The notes under the pieces were generated by a model that saw only the letters and a program-made list of their open reading frames with translations, was not told the origin of the DNA and searched no databases. Source: Ralstonia insidiosa (GTDB lineage: Bacteria; Pseudomonadota; Gammaproteobacteria; Burkholderiales; Burkholderiaceae). From it: DNA of 64,000 nucleotides. Below are positions 6,862 through 15,929 of the stretch, one piece after another; within the stretch, counting starts at the first letter, position 1, and each line of letters starts with the position of its first letter. Location of the stretch: assembly GCF_008801405.1 (NCBI RefSeq), contig NZ_VZPV01000001.1:2046001-2110000 (forward strand), written 5' to 3'. A program made the translations under genes and the position numbers.

Positions 6862-9800
6862 ATGGAACACTCCCGTTTCAACCTGTCACGCTGGGCGCTT
6901 GAGCATCAACCGCTCACGCGTTTTCTGCTGGTGGCGCTGCTGCTCGGCGGCATCTTTGCGTATTCCAAACTGGGGCAGGACGAAGATCCGCCGTTCACCT
7001 TCCGCGCGATGGTGGTGCAGGCCTTCTGGCCCGGCGCCACGGCCGAGCAGATGTCGCGCCAGGTGACCGACAAGATCGAGAAGGCACTGCAGGAAGTGCC
7101 GTACGCCTGGAAGATCCGCAGCTATTCCAAGCCCGGCGAGACGCTGGTCACCTTCCAGTTGGCCGATACGTCGCCCGCCAAGGAGACGAAGCAGCTCTGG
7201 TACACGGTGCGCAAGAAGGTGGGCGACATCGCGCCCACGCTGCCCCAAGGTGTGCGCGGGCCGTACTTCAATGACGACTTCGGCGATGTGTACGGCTCGA
7301 TCTACGCGCTGTCCGCCGATGGCTTTACCTATCGCCAGCTCAACGATTACGCCGATTCGATCCGCCAGCAACTGCTGCGCGTGCCCAACGTCGCCAAGGT
7401 GGAAACGCTGGGCGATCAGGACGAGAAGATCTACATCGAATTCCAGCAAGCCAAGCTGGCGCAGATGGGGCTGGACATCAACAGCATCGCCACGCAGATT
7501 GGCCAGCAGAACAACATCGGCCCCAGCGGCGTATTGGTGACGCCGACCGACAACGTGCAGATTCGGCTGTCCGGCCAGTTCTCAGACATTCGTGATCTGG
7601 AGAACCTCACGCTGCGCGGCCCTGGTGGCACGACCAACATCCGCCTGGGCGACATCGCCACCGTCAAGCACGGCTACATCGACCCGCCGCACGCCAAGAT
7701 GCGCTACAACGGCAAGGAAGTCATCGGGCTTGGCATCTCGATGACCAAGGGCGGCGACATCGTCCAGCTCGGCAAGGACCTGCGTGCCACGGTCGACAAG
7801 ATCCGCGCGAAGCTGCCGATGGGCATTGAGATGGAGCAGGTGCAGAACCAGCCGAAATCGGTGCAGAACTCGGTGGGCGAATTTGTGCACGTGCTGATCG
7901 AGGCCGTGGTGATTGTGCTGGGCGTGAGCTTCCTCTCGCTGGGGTTGCACACCAAGCCGAAGCTGCGCATCGACGTATGGCCGGGGTTGGTGGTGGGCCT
8001 GACGATTCCGCTGGTGCTGGCGGTGACGTTCCTGTTCATGAACATCTTCGACATCGGCCTGCACAAGATATCGCTCGGCGCGCTGATCATTGCGCTGGGC
8101 CTGCTGGTGGATGACGCGATCATCGCGGTCGAGATGATGGTGCGCAAGCTGGAAGAGGGCTTCTCCAAGATGGAAGCCGCCACCTTTGCGTATAGCTCCA
8201 CGGCCATGCCGATGCTGACCGGTACGCTCATCACCGCTACGGGTTTCCTGCCAGTGGGACTGGCGCGCTCGACGGTGGGTGAGTACACCTTCGGCATCTT
8301 TGCGGTGACGGCGCTGGCGCTGGTGCTGTCGTGGTTTGCGGCGGTGGTGTTCGTGCCGTACCTCGGCTTTCTGCTGTTGCGCACCAAGTCGCACGTGGGT
8401 GACGGCGGCCACCACGAGCTGTTCGACACGCCGTTCTACAACCGCTTCCGCGGCTGGGTGAACTGGTGCGTGGAATATCGCAAAACCGTGATCGTCGTGA
8501 CGTTAGTGACGTTCGGGTTGGGTGTGTTTGGCTTCAAGTTCATCGAGAAGCAGTTCTTCCCCGATTCCAGCCGCCCCGAGTTGATGGTGGAACTGTGGTT
8601 GCCGGAAGGCTCCAGCTTCAGCCAGACCGAGGCTGAGGCCAAGCGTTTTGAAACGCTGATGCGCAAGGAGCAGAACGTCGAGAGCGTGACGCTGTTCATT
8701 GGCTCCGGTGCGCCGCGCTTCTACCTGCCGTTGGACCAGATCCTGCCGCAGACCAACGTGGCGCAAGCCATCATCATGCCGACGTCACTGGAGGCGCGTG
8801 CCGGTGTGCGGCAGCACGTCATCGGCTTGCTCAAATCGCAATTCCCGCACCTGCGCGGTCGCGTGAAGCTGCTGCCCAATGGCCCGCCCGTGCAGTATCC
8901 GGTGCAGTTCCGCGTGATGGGCCCGGACATGGGCGGCGTGCGCAAGATTGCCGATCAGGTCAAGGCGATCATGGTCGCCAACCCGAACACCGTGGGCGTG
9001 AACGACAACTGGAACGAGAACGTCAAGGTGCTGCGCCTGGACATCGACCAGGACAAGGCACGCGCGCTGGGCGTGTCGACGGGTTCGATCTCGCAGGTCA
9101 CGCAGACGGTGATGTCGGGCGCGCCGATCGCCCAATACCGTGATGGCGACAAGCTGCTCGATATCGTCATGCGCCCGCAGGAAGACGAGCGCAACACGCT
9201 CGACGCACTACAACGCGTGCAGGTACCGACCGCCAGCGGCCGCACCGTGCCGCTCACGCAGGTGGCACGCGTGGGCTTTGCGTGGGAGCCAGGCGTGATC
9301 TGGCGCGAGAACCGCGACTACGGCATCACCGTGCAGTCGGACGTGGTCGATGGCGTGCAGGGCCCGACCGTGACCGCGCAGATCAACCCGCTGCTCGACA
9401 AGATCCGTGCGGACTTGCCGCCCGACTACCAGATCAAGATCGCCGGCGCGGAAGAAGAGAGCGCCAACGCAGGTGCGTCGATTGCCGCGCAGATGCCGCT
9501 GTGCATCTTCATCATCTTCCTGCTGCTGATGCTTCAACTGCACAGCTTCTCGCGTTCGGTGATGGTGTTCCTGACCGGCCCGCTGGGGTTGATCGGTGCG
9601 GCCGCGACGCTGTTGCTGCTGCGTGCGCCGATGGGCTTCGTGGCACAGCTCGGTATTACCGCGCTGATCGGGATGATCATCCGCAACTCGGTCATTCTGG
9701 TGGACCAGATCGAGCAAGATGTGGCGGCCGGCGTGCCCACCTGGACCGCCATCGTCGAAGCTGCCGTGCGGCGTTTCCGCCCGATCATCCTGACAGCGGC

Positions 9801-9981
9801 AGCGGCGGTGCTGGCGATGATCCCGCTCTCGCGCAGCGTGTTCTGGGGGCCGATGGCCGCCGCCATCATGGGCGGCCTGATCGTCGCCACGGTGCTGACG
9901 CTGCTGTTCCTGCCGGCACTGTATGCGGCGTGGTTCCGCGTCAAGCGGCCCGAAGCCGACGCGCCCGCGCCGACTGCCTGA
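6862..9981 (+). CDS. RND efflux permease, hydrophobe/amphiphile type (AcrB-like)
   Basis: A 1039-residue proton-driven inner-membrane drug exporter of the HAE-1/AcrB family, which works as a trimer. Twelve membrane segments are arranged as TM1, a large periplasmic loop, TM2-7, a second loop and TM8-12. The proton-relay aspartates in TM4 are present (GLLVDDAIIAVE near residue 415). In TM10, where AcrB has Lys940, the segment reads GMIIRNSVILVDQI, so an arginine takes the lysine position. Neither substrate nor outer-membrane partner can be told from sequence, and no TolC-type gene follows. It forms an operon with the adaptor upstream. TolC-type channels are often encoded elsewhere and shared. 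Confidence 0.93.
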   Translation: MEHSRFNLSRWALEHQPLTRFLLVALLLGGIFAYSKLGQDEDPPFTFRAMVVQAFWPGATAEQMSRQVTDKIEKALQEVPYAWKIRSYSKPGETLVTFQLADTSPAKETKQLWYTVRKKVGDIAPTLPQGVRGPYFNDDFGDVYGSIYALSADGFTYRQLNDYADSIRQQLLRVPNVAKVETLGDQDEKIYIEFQQAKLAQMGLDINSIATQIGQQNNIGPSGVLVTPTDNVQIRLSGQFSDIRDLENLTLRGPGGTTNIRLGDIATVKHGYIDPPHAKMRYNGKEVIGLGISMTKGGDIVQLGKDLRATVDKIRAKLPMGIEMEQVQNQPKSVQNSVGEFVHVLIEAVVIVLGVSFLSLGLHTKPKLRIDVWPGLVVGLTIPLVLAVTFLFMNIFDIGLHKISLGALIIALGLLVDDAIIAVEMMVRKLEEGFSKMEAATFAYSSTAMPMLTGTLITATGFLPVGLARSTVGEYTFGIFAVTALALVLSWFAAVVFVPYLGFLLLRTKSHVGDGGHHELFDTPFYNRFRGWVNWCVEYRKTVIVVTLVTFGLGVFGFKFIEKQFFPDSSRPELMVELWLPEGSSFSQTEAEAKRFETLMRKEQNVESVTLFIGSGAPRFYLPLDQILPQTNVAQAIIMPTSLEARAGVRQHVIGLLKSQFPHLRGRVKLLPNGPPVQYPVQFRVMGPDMGGVRKIADQVKAIMVANPNTVGVNDNWNENVKVLRLDIDQDKARALGVSTGSISQVTQTVMSGAPIAQYRDGDKLLDIVMRPQEDERNTLDALQRVQVPTASGRTVPLTQVARVGFAWEPGVIWRENRDYGITVQSDVVDGVQGPTVTAQINPLLDKIRADLPPDYQIKIAGAEEESANAGASIAAQMPLCIFIIFLLLMLQLHSFSRSVMVFLTGPLGLIGAAATLLLLRAPMGFVAQLGITALIGMIIRNSVILVDQIEQDVAAGVPTWTAIVEAAVRRFRPIILTAAAAVLAMIPLSRSVFWGPMAAAIMGGLIVATVLTLLFLPALYAAWFRVKRPEADAPAPTA

Positions 9982-10109
9982 GGTTCGCATCCATCCGAAA
10001 GCCGCCCCGGCCAATTATGTCGGGGCGGGGATGGAAACCTACGAACGACTGCGATATAATCGCGGGCTTCCTTTCCGGCGCTCCATCAACGGGCGCCGCG
10101 ATCCATCCA

Positions 10110-10196
10110 GCGAGGGTGGCGAAATTGGTAGACGCACCAGGTTTAGGTCCTGACGCCAGCAATGGTGTAGGGGTTCGAGTCCCCTCCCTCGCACCA
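10110..10196 (+). tRNA. tRNA-Leu (anticodon TAG)
   Basis: An 87-base class II tRNA with CCA encoded. The acceptor stem GCGAGGG pairs with CCCTCGC, followed by discriminator A and CCA at 10194-10196. The D-arm region is GGCGAAATTGGTAGAC, the anticodon loop TTTAGGT gives TAG for leucine (CTA, with wobble), a long variable arm follows, and the T-arm has GGTTCGAGTCC. Confidence 0.96.
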
Positions 10197-10460
10197 GCAT
10201 TCCCTTATCAATCGGGCCAGTAAGTTCTCTGGTCGGCAAGAATCCTGTGGGGTTTTGCCGGTTTTGCGCCCGATTTGCCTGAATTTCCGCCGGTACTGCG
10301 TGCGAATTGCGAGAGATCCCTGAGGGCGTTCTCGCTGCAGTTCACGTCACGCGCGCCGAATCCGCTGCGGTATCCAGATAACCCGCTTCTTGTAGCCTAG
10401 GGGCAGGGCACTGGCCGAGCCGGCGAATCAGCCCCGAACGCGGTCATTTTGCCTCTTGAC

Positions 10461-10480
10461 TCTTATATAAGATATAAGAC
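10461..10480. promoter_or_regulatory. AT-rich palindromic site upstream of acnB
   Basis: TCTTATATAAGA (10461-10472) is a perfect 12-base palindrome. Overlapping it, CTTATAT and ATATAAG form a wider inverted repeat with a 3-base centre. The site ends 2 bases before the predicted -35 box of acnB, a typical operator or activator position. In a GC-rich genome such an AT-rich symmetric block is unlikely by chance. The binding protein is unknown to me; a regulator of TCA-cycle genes is a reasonable guess. Confidence 0.6.
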
Positions 10481-10482
10481 AT

Positions 10483-10511
10483 TTGACCTCGCGGGATGTT
10501 GCGATTAGAAT
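10483..10511 (+). promoter_or_regulatory. Sigma-70 type promoter of acnB
   Basis: TTGACC (10483-10488) and TAGAAT (10506-10511) are separated by 17 bases, close to consensus. The expected transcript start is near 10518, giving a leader of about 74 bases before the acnB ATG. Activity is inferred from the boxes and spacing. Confidence 0.7.
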
Positions 10512-10591
10512 CGCGCCGAAGCGGCGCCCGGGGCAGCACTCGGCGTGCCGGAAAAACCGTCCTCTGAAACGCAATCCCAGCAGGTCTCCCC

Positions 10592-13177
10592 ATGCTTGAA
10601 AACTATCGCGCTCACGTGGCCGCTCGCGCCGCGCTCGGTATTCCCCCGTTGCCGCTGACGGCTCAACAGACCGCCGAACTGGTCGAACTGCTGACCAACC
10701 CGCCCGCTGGCGAAGAGCAGACCCTGGTCGACCTGATCACCCACCGCGTGCCCGCCGGCGTGGACGAGGCTGCCCGCGTGAAGGCCGGCTTCCTGGCTGC
10801 CGTGGCCAAGGGCGAAACTGCCTGCACGCTGATTTCGCGTGCGCACGCCACTGAGCTGCTCGGCACGATGCTGGGCGGCTACAACATCCAGCCGCTGATC
10901 GAGCTGCTGTCGGATGCTGAAGTCGGCGCCACCGCTGCCGAAGCGCTGAAGAAAACCCTGCTGATGTTCGACCAGTTCCACGACGTGAAGGAACTGGCCG
11001 ACAAGGGCAATGCGAACGCCAAGGCCGTGCTGCAAAGCTGGGCCGACGCCGAATGGTTCACGAGCCGTCCGGAAGTGCCGCAAAGCCTGACCATCACCGT
11101 GTTCAAGGTCACGGGCGAAACCAACACCGACGACCTGTCGCCGGCACCGGACGCCACCACCCGCCCGGACATCCCGATGCACGCATTGGCGATGCTGAAG
11201 AACGCACGCCCGGGCATCACGCCGGAAGAAGACGGCAAGCGCGGCCCGGTCAAGTTCATCGAATCGCTGAAGGAAAAGGGTCACCTGGTCGCCTACGTCG
11301 GCGACGTGGTCGGCACCGGCTCCTCGCGCAAGTCGGCCACCAACTCGGTGCTGTGGTTCACGGGCGAAGACATTCCGTTCGTGCCGAACAAGCGCTTCGG
11401 CGGCGTATGCCTCGGCGGCAAGATCGCCCCCATCTTCTACAACACGATGGAAGATGCCGGCGCACTGCCGATCGAACTCGACGTGTCGCAAATGGAAATG
11501 GGCGACGTGGTTGAACTGCGCCCGTACGAAGGCAAGGCGCTGAAGAACGGCGTCGTGATCGCTGAATTCCAGGTCAAGTCCGACGTGCTGTTTGACGAAG
11601 TGCGTGCCGGTGGCCGCATTCCGCTGATCATCGGCCGTGGTCTGACCGCCAAGGCACGTGAAGCGCTGGGCCTGGCCCCGTCGACGCTGTTCCGCCTGCC
11701 GCATCAGCCGGCCAACAGCGGCAAGGGTTTCTCGCTGGCGCAGAAGATGGTCGGCCGTGCATGCGGTCTGCCGGAAGGCCAGGGCGTGCGCCCGGGCACG
11801 TACTGCGAACCGAAGATGACCTCGGTCGGCTCGCAGGACACCACGGGCCCGATGACCCGCGACGAACTGAAGGATCTCGCGTGCCTCGGCTTCTCGGCCG
11901 ACCTCGTGATGCAGTCGTTCTGCCACACCGCCGCTTATCCGAAGCCGGTCGACGTGAAGACGCACCAGACGCTGCCGAACTTCATCAGCACGCGCGGCGG
12001 CATCGCGCTGCGCCCGGGCGACGGCGTGATCCACTCGTGGCTGAACCGCATGCTGCTGCCCGACACCGTCGGCACCGGCGGCGATTCGCACACGCGCTTC
12101 CCGATCGGTATCAGCTTCCCGGCAGGTTCGGGCCTGGTCGCCTTCGCAGCCGCCACCGGCACGATGCCGCTGGACATGCCGGAATCGGTGCTGGTCCGCT
12201 TCAAGGGCAAGATGCAGCCGGGCGTCACGCTGCGTGACCTCGTCAACGCGATCCCGCTGTACGCGATCAAGCAAGACATGCTGACGGTCGCCAAGCAAGG
12301 CAAGAAGAACATCTTCTCGGGCCGCATCCTCGAAATCGAAGGCCTGCCCGACCTGAAGGTCGAGCAAGCGTTCGAGCTGTCGGACGCATCGGCTGAGCGT
12401 TCGGCAGCCGGTTGCACGGTGCACCTGAACAAGGAACCGATCATCGAATACCTGAACAGCAACATCACGCTGCTCAAGTGGATGATCGCGCAGGGTTACC
12501 AAGACGCCCGCAGCCTGCAACGCCGCATCAAGGCGATGGAAGCCTGGCTGGCCGATCCGCAACTGCTGCAACCGGATGCCGACGCCGAATACGCCGCCGT
12601 CATCGAGATCGACCTGGCCGACATCCACGAGCCGATCGTCGCATGCCCGAACGACCCGGACGACGTGAAGACGCTGTCGGACGTGGCCGGTGCCAAGATC
12701 GACGAAGTGTTCATCGGCTCGTGCATGACCAACATCGGCCACTTCCGTGCCGCGTCGAAGCTGCTGGAAGGCAAGCGCGACATTCCGGTCAAGCTGTGGG
12801 TCGCGCCGCCGACCAAGATGGACCAGAAGCAACTGACCGAAGAAGGCCACTACGGCGTGTTCGGCACGGCCGGCGCGCGTACGGAAATGCCGGGCTGCTC
12901 GCTGTGCATGGGTAACCAGGCTCAGGTGCGCGAAGGCGCGACGGTCATGTCGACGTCGACCCGTAACTTCCCGAACCGTCTGGGCAAGAACACGAACGTG
13001 TATCTGGGCTCGGCGGAACTGGCAGCGATCTGCTCGCGTCTGGGCAAGATCCCGACCAAGGAAGAGTACATGGCCGACATGGGCGTGCTGACCGCCAACG
13101 GCGACAAGATCTACCAGTACATGAACTTCGACCAGATCGAAGACTTCAAGGAAGTCGCCGACACCGTGCAGATGTAA
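10592..13177 (+). CDS. acnB: Bifunctional aconitate hydratase 2 / 2-methylisocitrate dehydratase
   Basis: 861 residues, the usual AcnB length. It interconverts citrate and isocitrate in the TCA cycle; AcnB also dehydrates 2-methylisocitrate. The domain order is the AcnB one: N-terminal HEAT-like helices (about 1-160), then the swivel domain (VTGETNTDDLSPAPDA near 172, GTGSSRKSATNSVLWF near 245), then the catalytic domains. The 4Fe-4S cysteines are in GSCMTNIGHF (about Cys711) and GCSLCMGNQ (Cys769, Cys772). A very long open frame on the opposite strand is a shadow caused by GC-biased codon usage. The gene has its own promoter and a strong terminator, so it appears to be a single-gene unit. 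Codon use is strongly biased, as expected for an abundant protein. Confidence 0.98.
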   Translation: MLENYRAHVAARAALGIPPLPLTAQQTAELVELLTNPPAGEEQTLVDLITHRVPAGVDEAARVKAGFLAAVAKGETACTLISRAHATELLGTMLGGYNIQPLIELLSDAEVGATAAEALKKTLLMFDQFHDVKELADKGNANAKAVLQSWADAEWFTSRPEVPQSLTITVFKVTGETNTDDLSPAPDATTRPDIPMHALAMLKNARPGITPEEDGKRGPVKFIESLKEKGHLVAYVGDVVGTGSSRKSATNSVLWFTGEDIPFVPNKRFGGVCLGGKIAPIFYNTMEDAGALPIELDVSQMEMGDVVELRPYEGKALKNGVVIAEFQVKSDVLFDEVRAGGRIPLIIGRGLTAKAREALGLAPSTLFRLPHQPANSGKGFSLAQKMVGRACGLPEGQGVRPGTYCEPKMTSVGSQDTTGPMTRDELKDLACLGFSADLVMQSFCHTAAYPKPVDVKTHQTLPNFISTRGGIALRPGDGVIHSWLNRMLLPDTVGTGGDSHTRFPIGISFPAGSGLVAFAAATGTMPLDMPESVLVRFKGKMQPGVTLRDLVNAIPLYAIKQDMLTVAKQGKKNIFSGRILEIEGLPDLKVEQAFELSDASAERSAAGCTVHLNKEPIIEYLNSNITLLKWMIAQGYQDARSLQRRIKAMEAWLADPQLLQPDADAEYAAVIEIDLADIHEPIVACPNDPDDVKTLSDVAGAKIDEVFIGSCMTNIGHFRAASKLLEGKRDIPVKLWVAPPTKMDQKQLTEEGHYGVFGTAGARTEMPGCSLCMGNQAQVREGATVMSTSTRNFPNRLGKNTNVYLGSAELAAICSRLGKIPTKEEYMADMGVLTANGDKIYQYMNFDQIEDFKEVADTVQM

Positions 13178-13226
13178 TCGGGTTGTCGGGCTACGGCGGG
13201 TTGTTTCCGTCGTAGTGGCATGAAAA

Positions 13227-13261
13227 ACGCCGCAGGCTGTATGTCTGCGGCGTTTTTTTTT
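13227..13261 (+). terminator. Rho-independent terminator of acnB
   Basis: ACGCCGCAG (13227-13235) pairs with CTGCGGCGT (13245-13253) around a 9-base loop and runs into a T tract to 13261. It lies 49 bases after the acnB stop. An A tract precedes the stem, so it could also serve the convergent transporter gene. Confidence 0.9.
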
Positions 13262-13304
13262 GGCGCCTCACCTAGCCCAGCGGGGTTCGCCTGGCGGGAA
13301 AGGC

Positions 13305-14624
13305 TCACGCATCAGGCGTGCCCAGCGCCTGATTGATCCGCAGGGCAATCAACGTACCCGCCACGCCTGACAGCAAATACAGGCTGACCGCCGCAAGGCC
13401 AAACAGCGACGACAGCCCCAGCGCCACCAGCGGCGCGAATGCCGCGCCAAACAACCAGCCGAAGTCCGTGGTCAGGGCAGCACCGGTATAGCGGAATCGG
13501 CGCTCGAAGTTCGATGTCACGATCCCGGCCGCCTGGCCGTACGACAGCCCCAGCAGACCAAAACCCACCAGGATGAATGTGTCCTGTCCCGCGACACCGC
13601 CGTCGAGCAGCCAGGGCGTGGCCAGGCTGAAGATGCCGATCAGCACGGCCATGGCCGCCAGCGTGGTGCGCCGGCCGATGCGGTCCGCAATCAAACCGGA
13701 GATCAGCGTGCCGATGAGTGCGATCACAGCGCCGACAATCTGCACCGCCAGCACGGCAGACACACTCTGTGTTTTGCGCAGGACCACCCAAGACAGCGGG
13801 AACACCGTCACCAGGTGGAATAGCGCATAGCTGGCCAGTGCCGCGAAGGCCCCCAGAAAGATGTTGAAACCCTGCGCGTTCACCATCTGCAGGGTGCTGA
13901 TCGGCTCTAGTTCGCCTTCTTCGAGTAGCTGCGTGTATTCGTGCGTCACCACCAGCCGCAGCCGTGCAAACAATGCCACCACGTTGATGGCAAACGCCAC
14001 GTAGAACGGATAGCGCCAGCCCCAGTCGATGAATTCCTGGAAGGTCAGGCTGGAGTAGAGGAACAGGAACAATGCTCCCGCGATGATGAAGCCGGTTGGC
14101 GCGCCCAGTTGCCCCAGCATGGCGTACCAGCCGCGCTTGTTCTCGGGCGCGTTCAGTGCGAGCAGTGACGGCAGGCCATCCCACGAACCGCCAAACGCAA
14201 TGCCCTGCATGAAGCGAAACAGCGCCAGCAGATAAATTGCCGAATGACCAATCGATGCGTACGGCGGTAGGAACGCGATGCCCACCGTGGCGGTGCCCAG
14301 CAGAAACAGCGATGCGGTCAGCTTGATGCCGCGCCCCCACCGGCGCTGGATGCGCATGAACAGCGCCGTGCCGAACGGGCGCCCGATAAAGGCAAACGAA
14401 AAGATCGTGAAGCTGAACAGCAGCCCAGCCAGTTCGCCAGTGAACGGAAAGTAGACCGTCGGGAAGACGAGCACCGAGGCGATGCCGTAGACGAAGAAGT
14501 CGAAGTACTCCGACGCTCGCCCGATCACCACGCCTGTGGCGATCTCGGCAGGTGCCACTTCATGGTGCCCAGGGGCGGGCGGCGCAGTGGGAGAGGCGCG
14601 ATGCTGGTGGGTCAGACTGGCCAT
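13305..14624 (-). CDS. MFS transporter, metabolite:H+ symporter (MHS) type
   Basis: A 439-residue secondary transporter with about 12 membrane helices. It opens IATGVVIGRASEYFDFFVYGIAS, the helix-1 pattern of MHS/sugar-porter-like MFS proteins. It also has the cytoplasmic signature in loop 2-3 (FIGRPFGTALFMRIQ) and its repeat in loop 8-9 (GLIADRIGRRTTLAAM). The substrate is unknown; MHS members carry organic acids and osmolytes such as citrate, proline or shikimate. The frame is open upstream, but the ATG at 14624 has GGAG 7 bases before it and fits the family N-terminus. It converges with acnB across the terminator and is divergent from the cyo operon, with about 150 bases between. Confidence 0.85.
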   Translation of the reverse strand: MASLTHQHRASPTAPPAPGHHEVAPAEIATGVVIGRASEYFDFFVYGIASVLVFPTVYFPFTGELAGLLFSFTIFSFAFIGRPFGTALFMRIQRRWGRGIKLTASLFLLGTATVGIAFLPPYASIGHSAIYLLALFRFMQGIAFGGSWDGLPSLLALNAPENKRGWYAMLGQLGAPTGFIIAGALFLFLYSSLTFQEFIDWGWRYPFYVAFAINVVALFARLRLVVTHEYTQLLEEGELEPISTLQMVNAQGFNIFLGAFAALASYALFHLVTVFPLSWVVLRKTQSVSAVLAVQIVGAVIALIGTLISGLIADRIGRRTTLAAMAVLIGIFSLATPWLLDGGVAGQDTFILVGFGLLGLSYGQAAGIVTSNFERRFRYTGAALTTDFGWLFGAAFAPLVALGLSSLFGLAAVSLYLLSGVAGTLIALRINQALGTPDA

Positions 14625-14772
14625 CGTGGAGTCTCCATCGAAGGGTAGGTGTCGTACTGAACACAAACTCGGCAAGCACAAGTCCAAGAATAGCGCCTAA
14701 ACTGCAACAGCAAATCGAAAGATCGCTGGGCGTCTCCCAGCGCGACGTTAACCAGACGCCACTTCCGAGACC

Positions 14773-15849
14773 ATGCCACGCTTCGATGCAGCGGTGACAC
14801 TCCTCAGCGTTACGGGAAGATCGCTTTTGCGAAGTGCCGCAATCGCCTCATTGGTGATCCTTGCGGGATGTAGCAATGCGGTGCTGTTGTCGCCCGCTGG
14901 CGACATGGCGTTGCGACAGCGGGACCTGATCATCATCGCCACGTGCCTGATGCTGTTGATCATCGTGCCCGTGATCTTTCTCACGCTGCTGTTTGCATGG
15001 CGATACCGGGAGGGCGCCAAAGACGCGCCCTACAACCCGGAGTGGGACCATTCCACGGTGCTGGAACTGGCGATCTGGGCCGCGCCGCTGTTGATCATCA
15101 TCACACTGGGCGCCATCACCTGGGTTAGCACCCACCAGCTCGATCCGTACCGGCCGCTGACGCGGCTCGATGAACATCGCCCGGTCGCTGTGGAGAGCAA
15201 GCCACTCATCGTGGAAGTGGTGGCGCTGGACTGGAAGTGGCTGTTCCTCTATCCCGAGCAGGGCATCGCCACCGTCAATGAACTGGCTGCGCCGGTGGAT
15301 CGGCCGATCGCGTTCAAGATTACGGCCACCTCGGTCATGAATGCGTTCTTCGTGCCTTCGCTGGCAGGCATGGTCTATGCCATGCCGGGCATGGAAACCA
15401 AGCTGCATGCGGTCATCAACCAGCCGGGCATCTACGACGGATTCTCATCCAACTACAGCGGCGCGGGCTTCTCGCACATGCGGTTCAAGTTCCATGGCTT
15501 GTCCAACGAGGATTTCGATCGGTGGGTCCAGCAGGTCAAGTCGTCTGGCACGCAGTTGTCGAAGGACACCTACCAGAAGCTGGCCCAGCCCAGCGAAAGC
15601 GAACCGGTACAACGCTATGCCAGCGTGGCACCGAACCTCTACGACCTCATCCTGACCCGTTGTGTAGATGCCCAGACGTGCCAGCCGAAGGTCATGGCGC
15701 GCAATCGTGACGGCGTGCGCAACAGTAATCGCGGTAGTGACCGGTTCGATCCGACGGCGGAAATCTGCACCGCGAGCAACACGGCCGATGCCATGCCAAT
15801 CTTTGCGCCGGATGTCGCCAGCAACGACAACCGACGGCTGTTGCAGTAG
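14773..15849 (+). CDS. cyoA: Cytochrome o ubiquinol oxidase subunit II
   Basis: 358 residues. A lipoprotein signal ends in ILAGC (Cys33) and two transmembrane helices follow (IIIATCLMLLIIVPVIF and LAIWAAPLLIIITLGAI). The cupredoxin-like periplasmic domain then begins near VEVVALDWKWLFLYPEQGIA. The copper-A ligands of cytochrome c oxidases are absent, as expected for a quinol oxidase. CyoA is the periplasm-facing subunit of the bo3 oxidase. The C-terminal 50 residues are extended and low in hydrophobicity compared with the core. It is the first gene of cyoABCD; cyoB begins 80 bases after its stop. An upstream in-frame start is not evident. Confidence 0.95.
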   Translation: MPRFDAAVTLLSVTGRSLLRSAAIASLVILAGCSNAVLLSPAGDMALRQRDLIIIATCLMLLIIVPVIFLTLLFAWRYREGAKDAPYNPEWDHSTVLELAIWAAPLLIIITLGAITWVSTHQLDPYRPLTRLDEHRPVAVESKPLIVEVVALDWKWLFLYPEQGIATVNELAAPVDRPIAFKITATSVMNAFFVPSLAGMVYAMPGMETKLHAVINQPGIYDGFSSNYSGAGFSHMRFKFHGLSNEDFDRWVQQVKSSGTQLSKDTYQKLAQPSESEPVQRYASVAPNLYDLILTRCVDAQTCQPKVMARNRDGVRNSNRGSDRFDPTAEICTASNTADAMPIFAPDVASNDNRRLLQ

Positions 15850-15929
15850 CGCACGACCCTGCGCCCCTTTGACGCTTTTCGCCAATGTTGATCGGCCACG
15901 ATTGATCAAACCAGGCCCAGGTGACAACC

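Larger units (their letters stand above)
10197..10591. other. 395-bp intergenic region between tRNA-Leu and acnB
   Basis: No open frame here looks like a gene. Shortly after the tRNA there is a weak hairpin, CGGCAA paired with TTGCCG, which is followed by a short T-run and could end tRNA transcription. The distal part holds the palindromic site and the acnB promoter listed separately. The remainder shows no recognisable feature. Confidence 0.6.

Noticed and set aside
10505..12850. 781-codon minus-strand frame across acnB
   Set aside because: Mirror of acnB codon bias. The translation shows no motif, and it would run through the acnB promoter.
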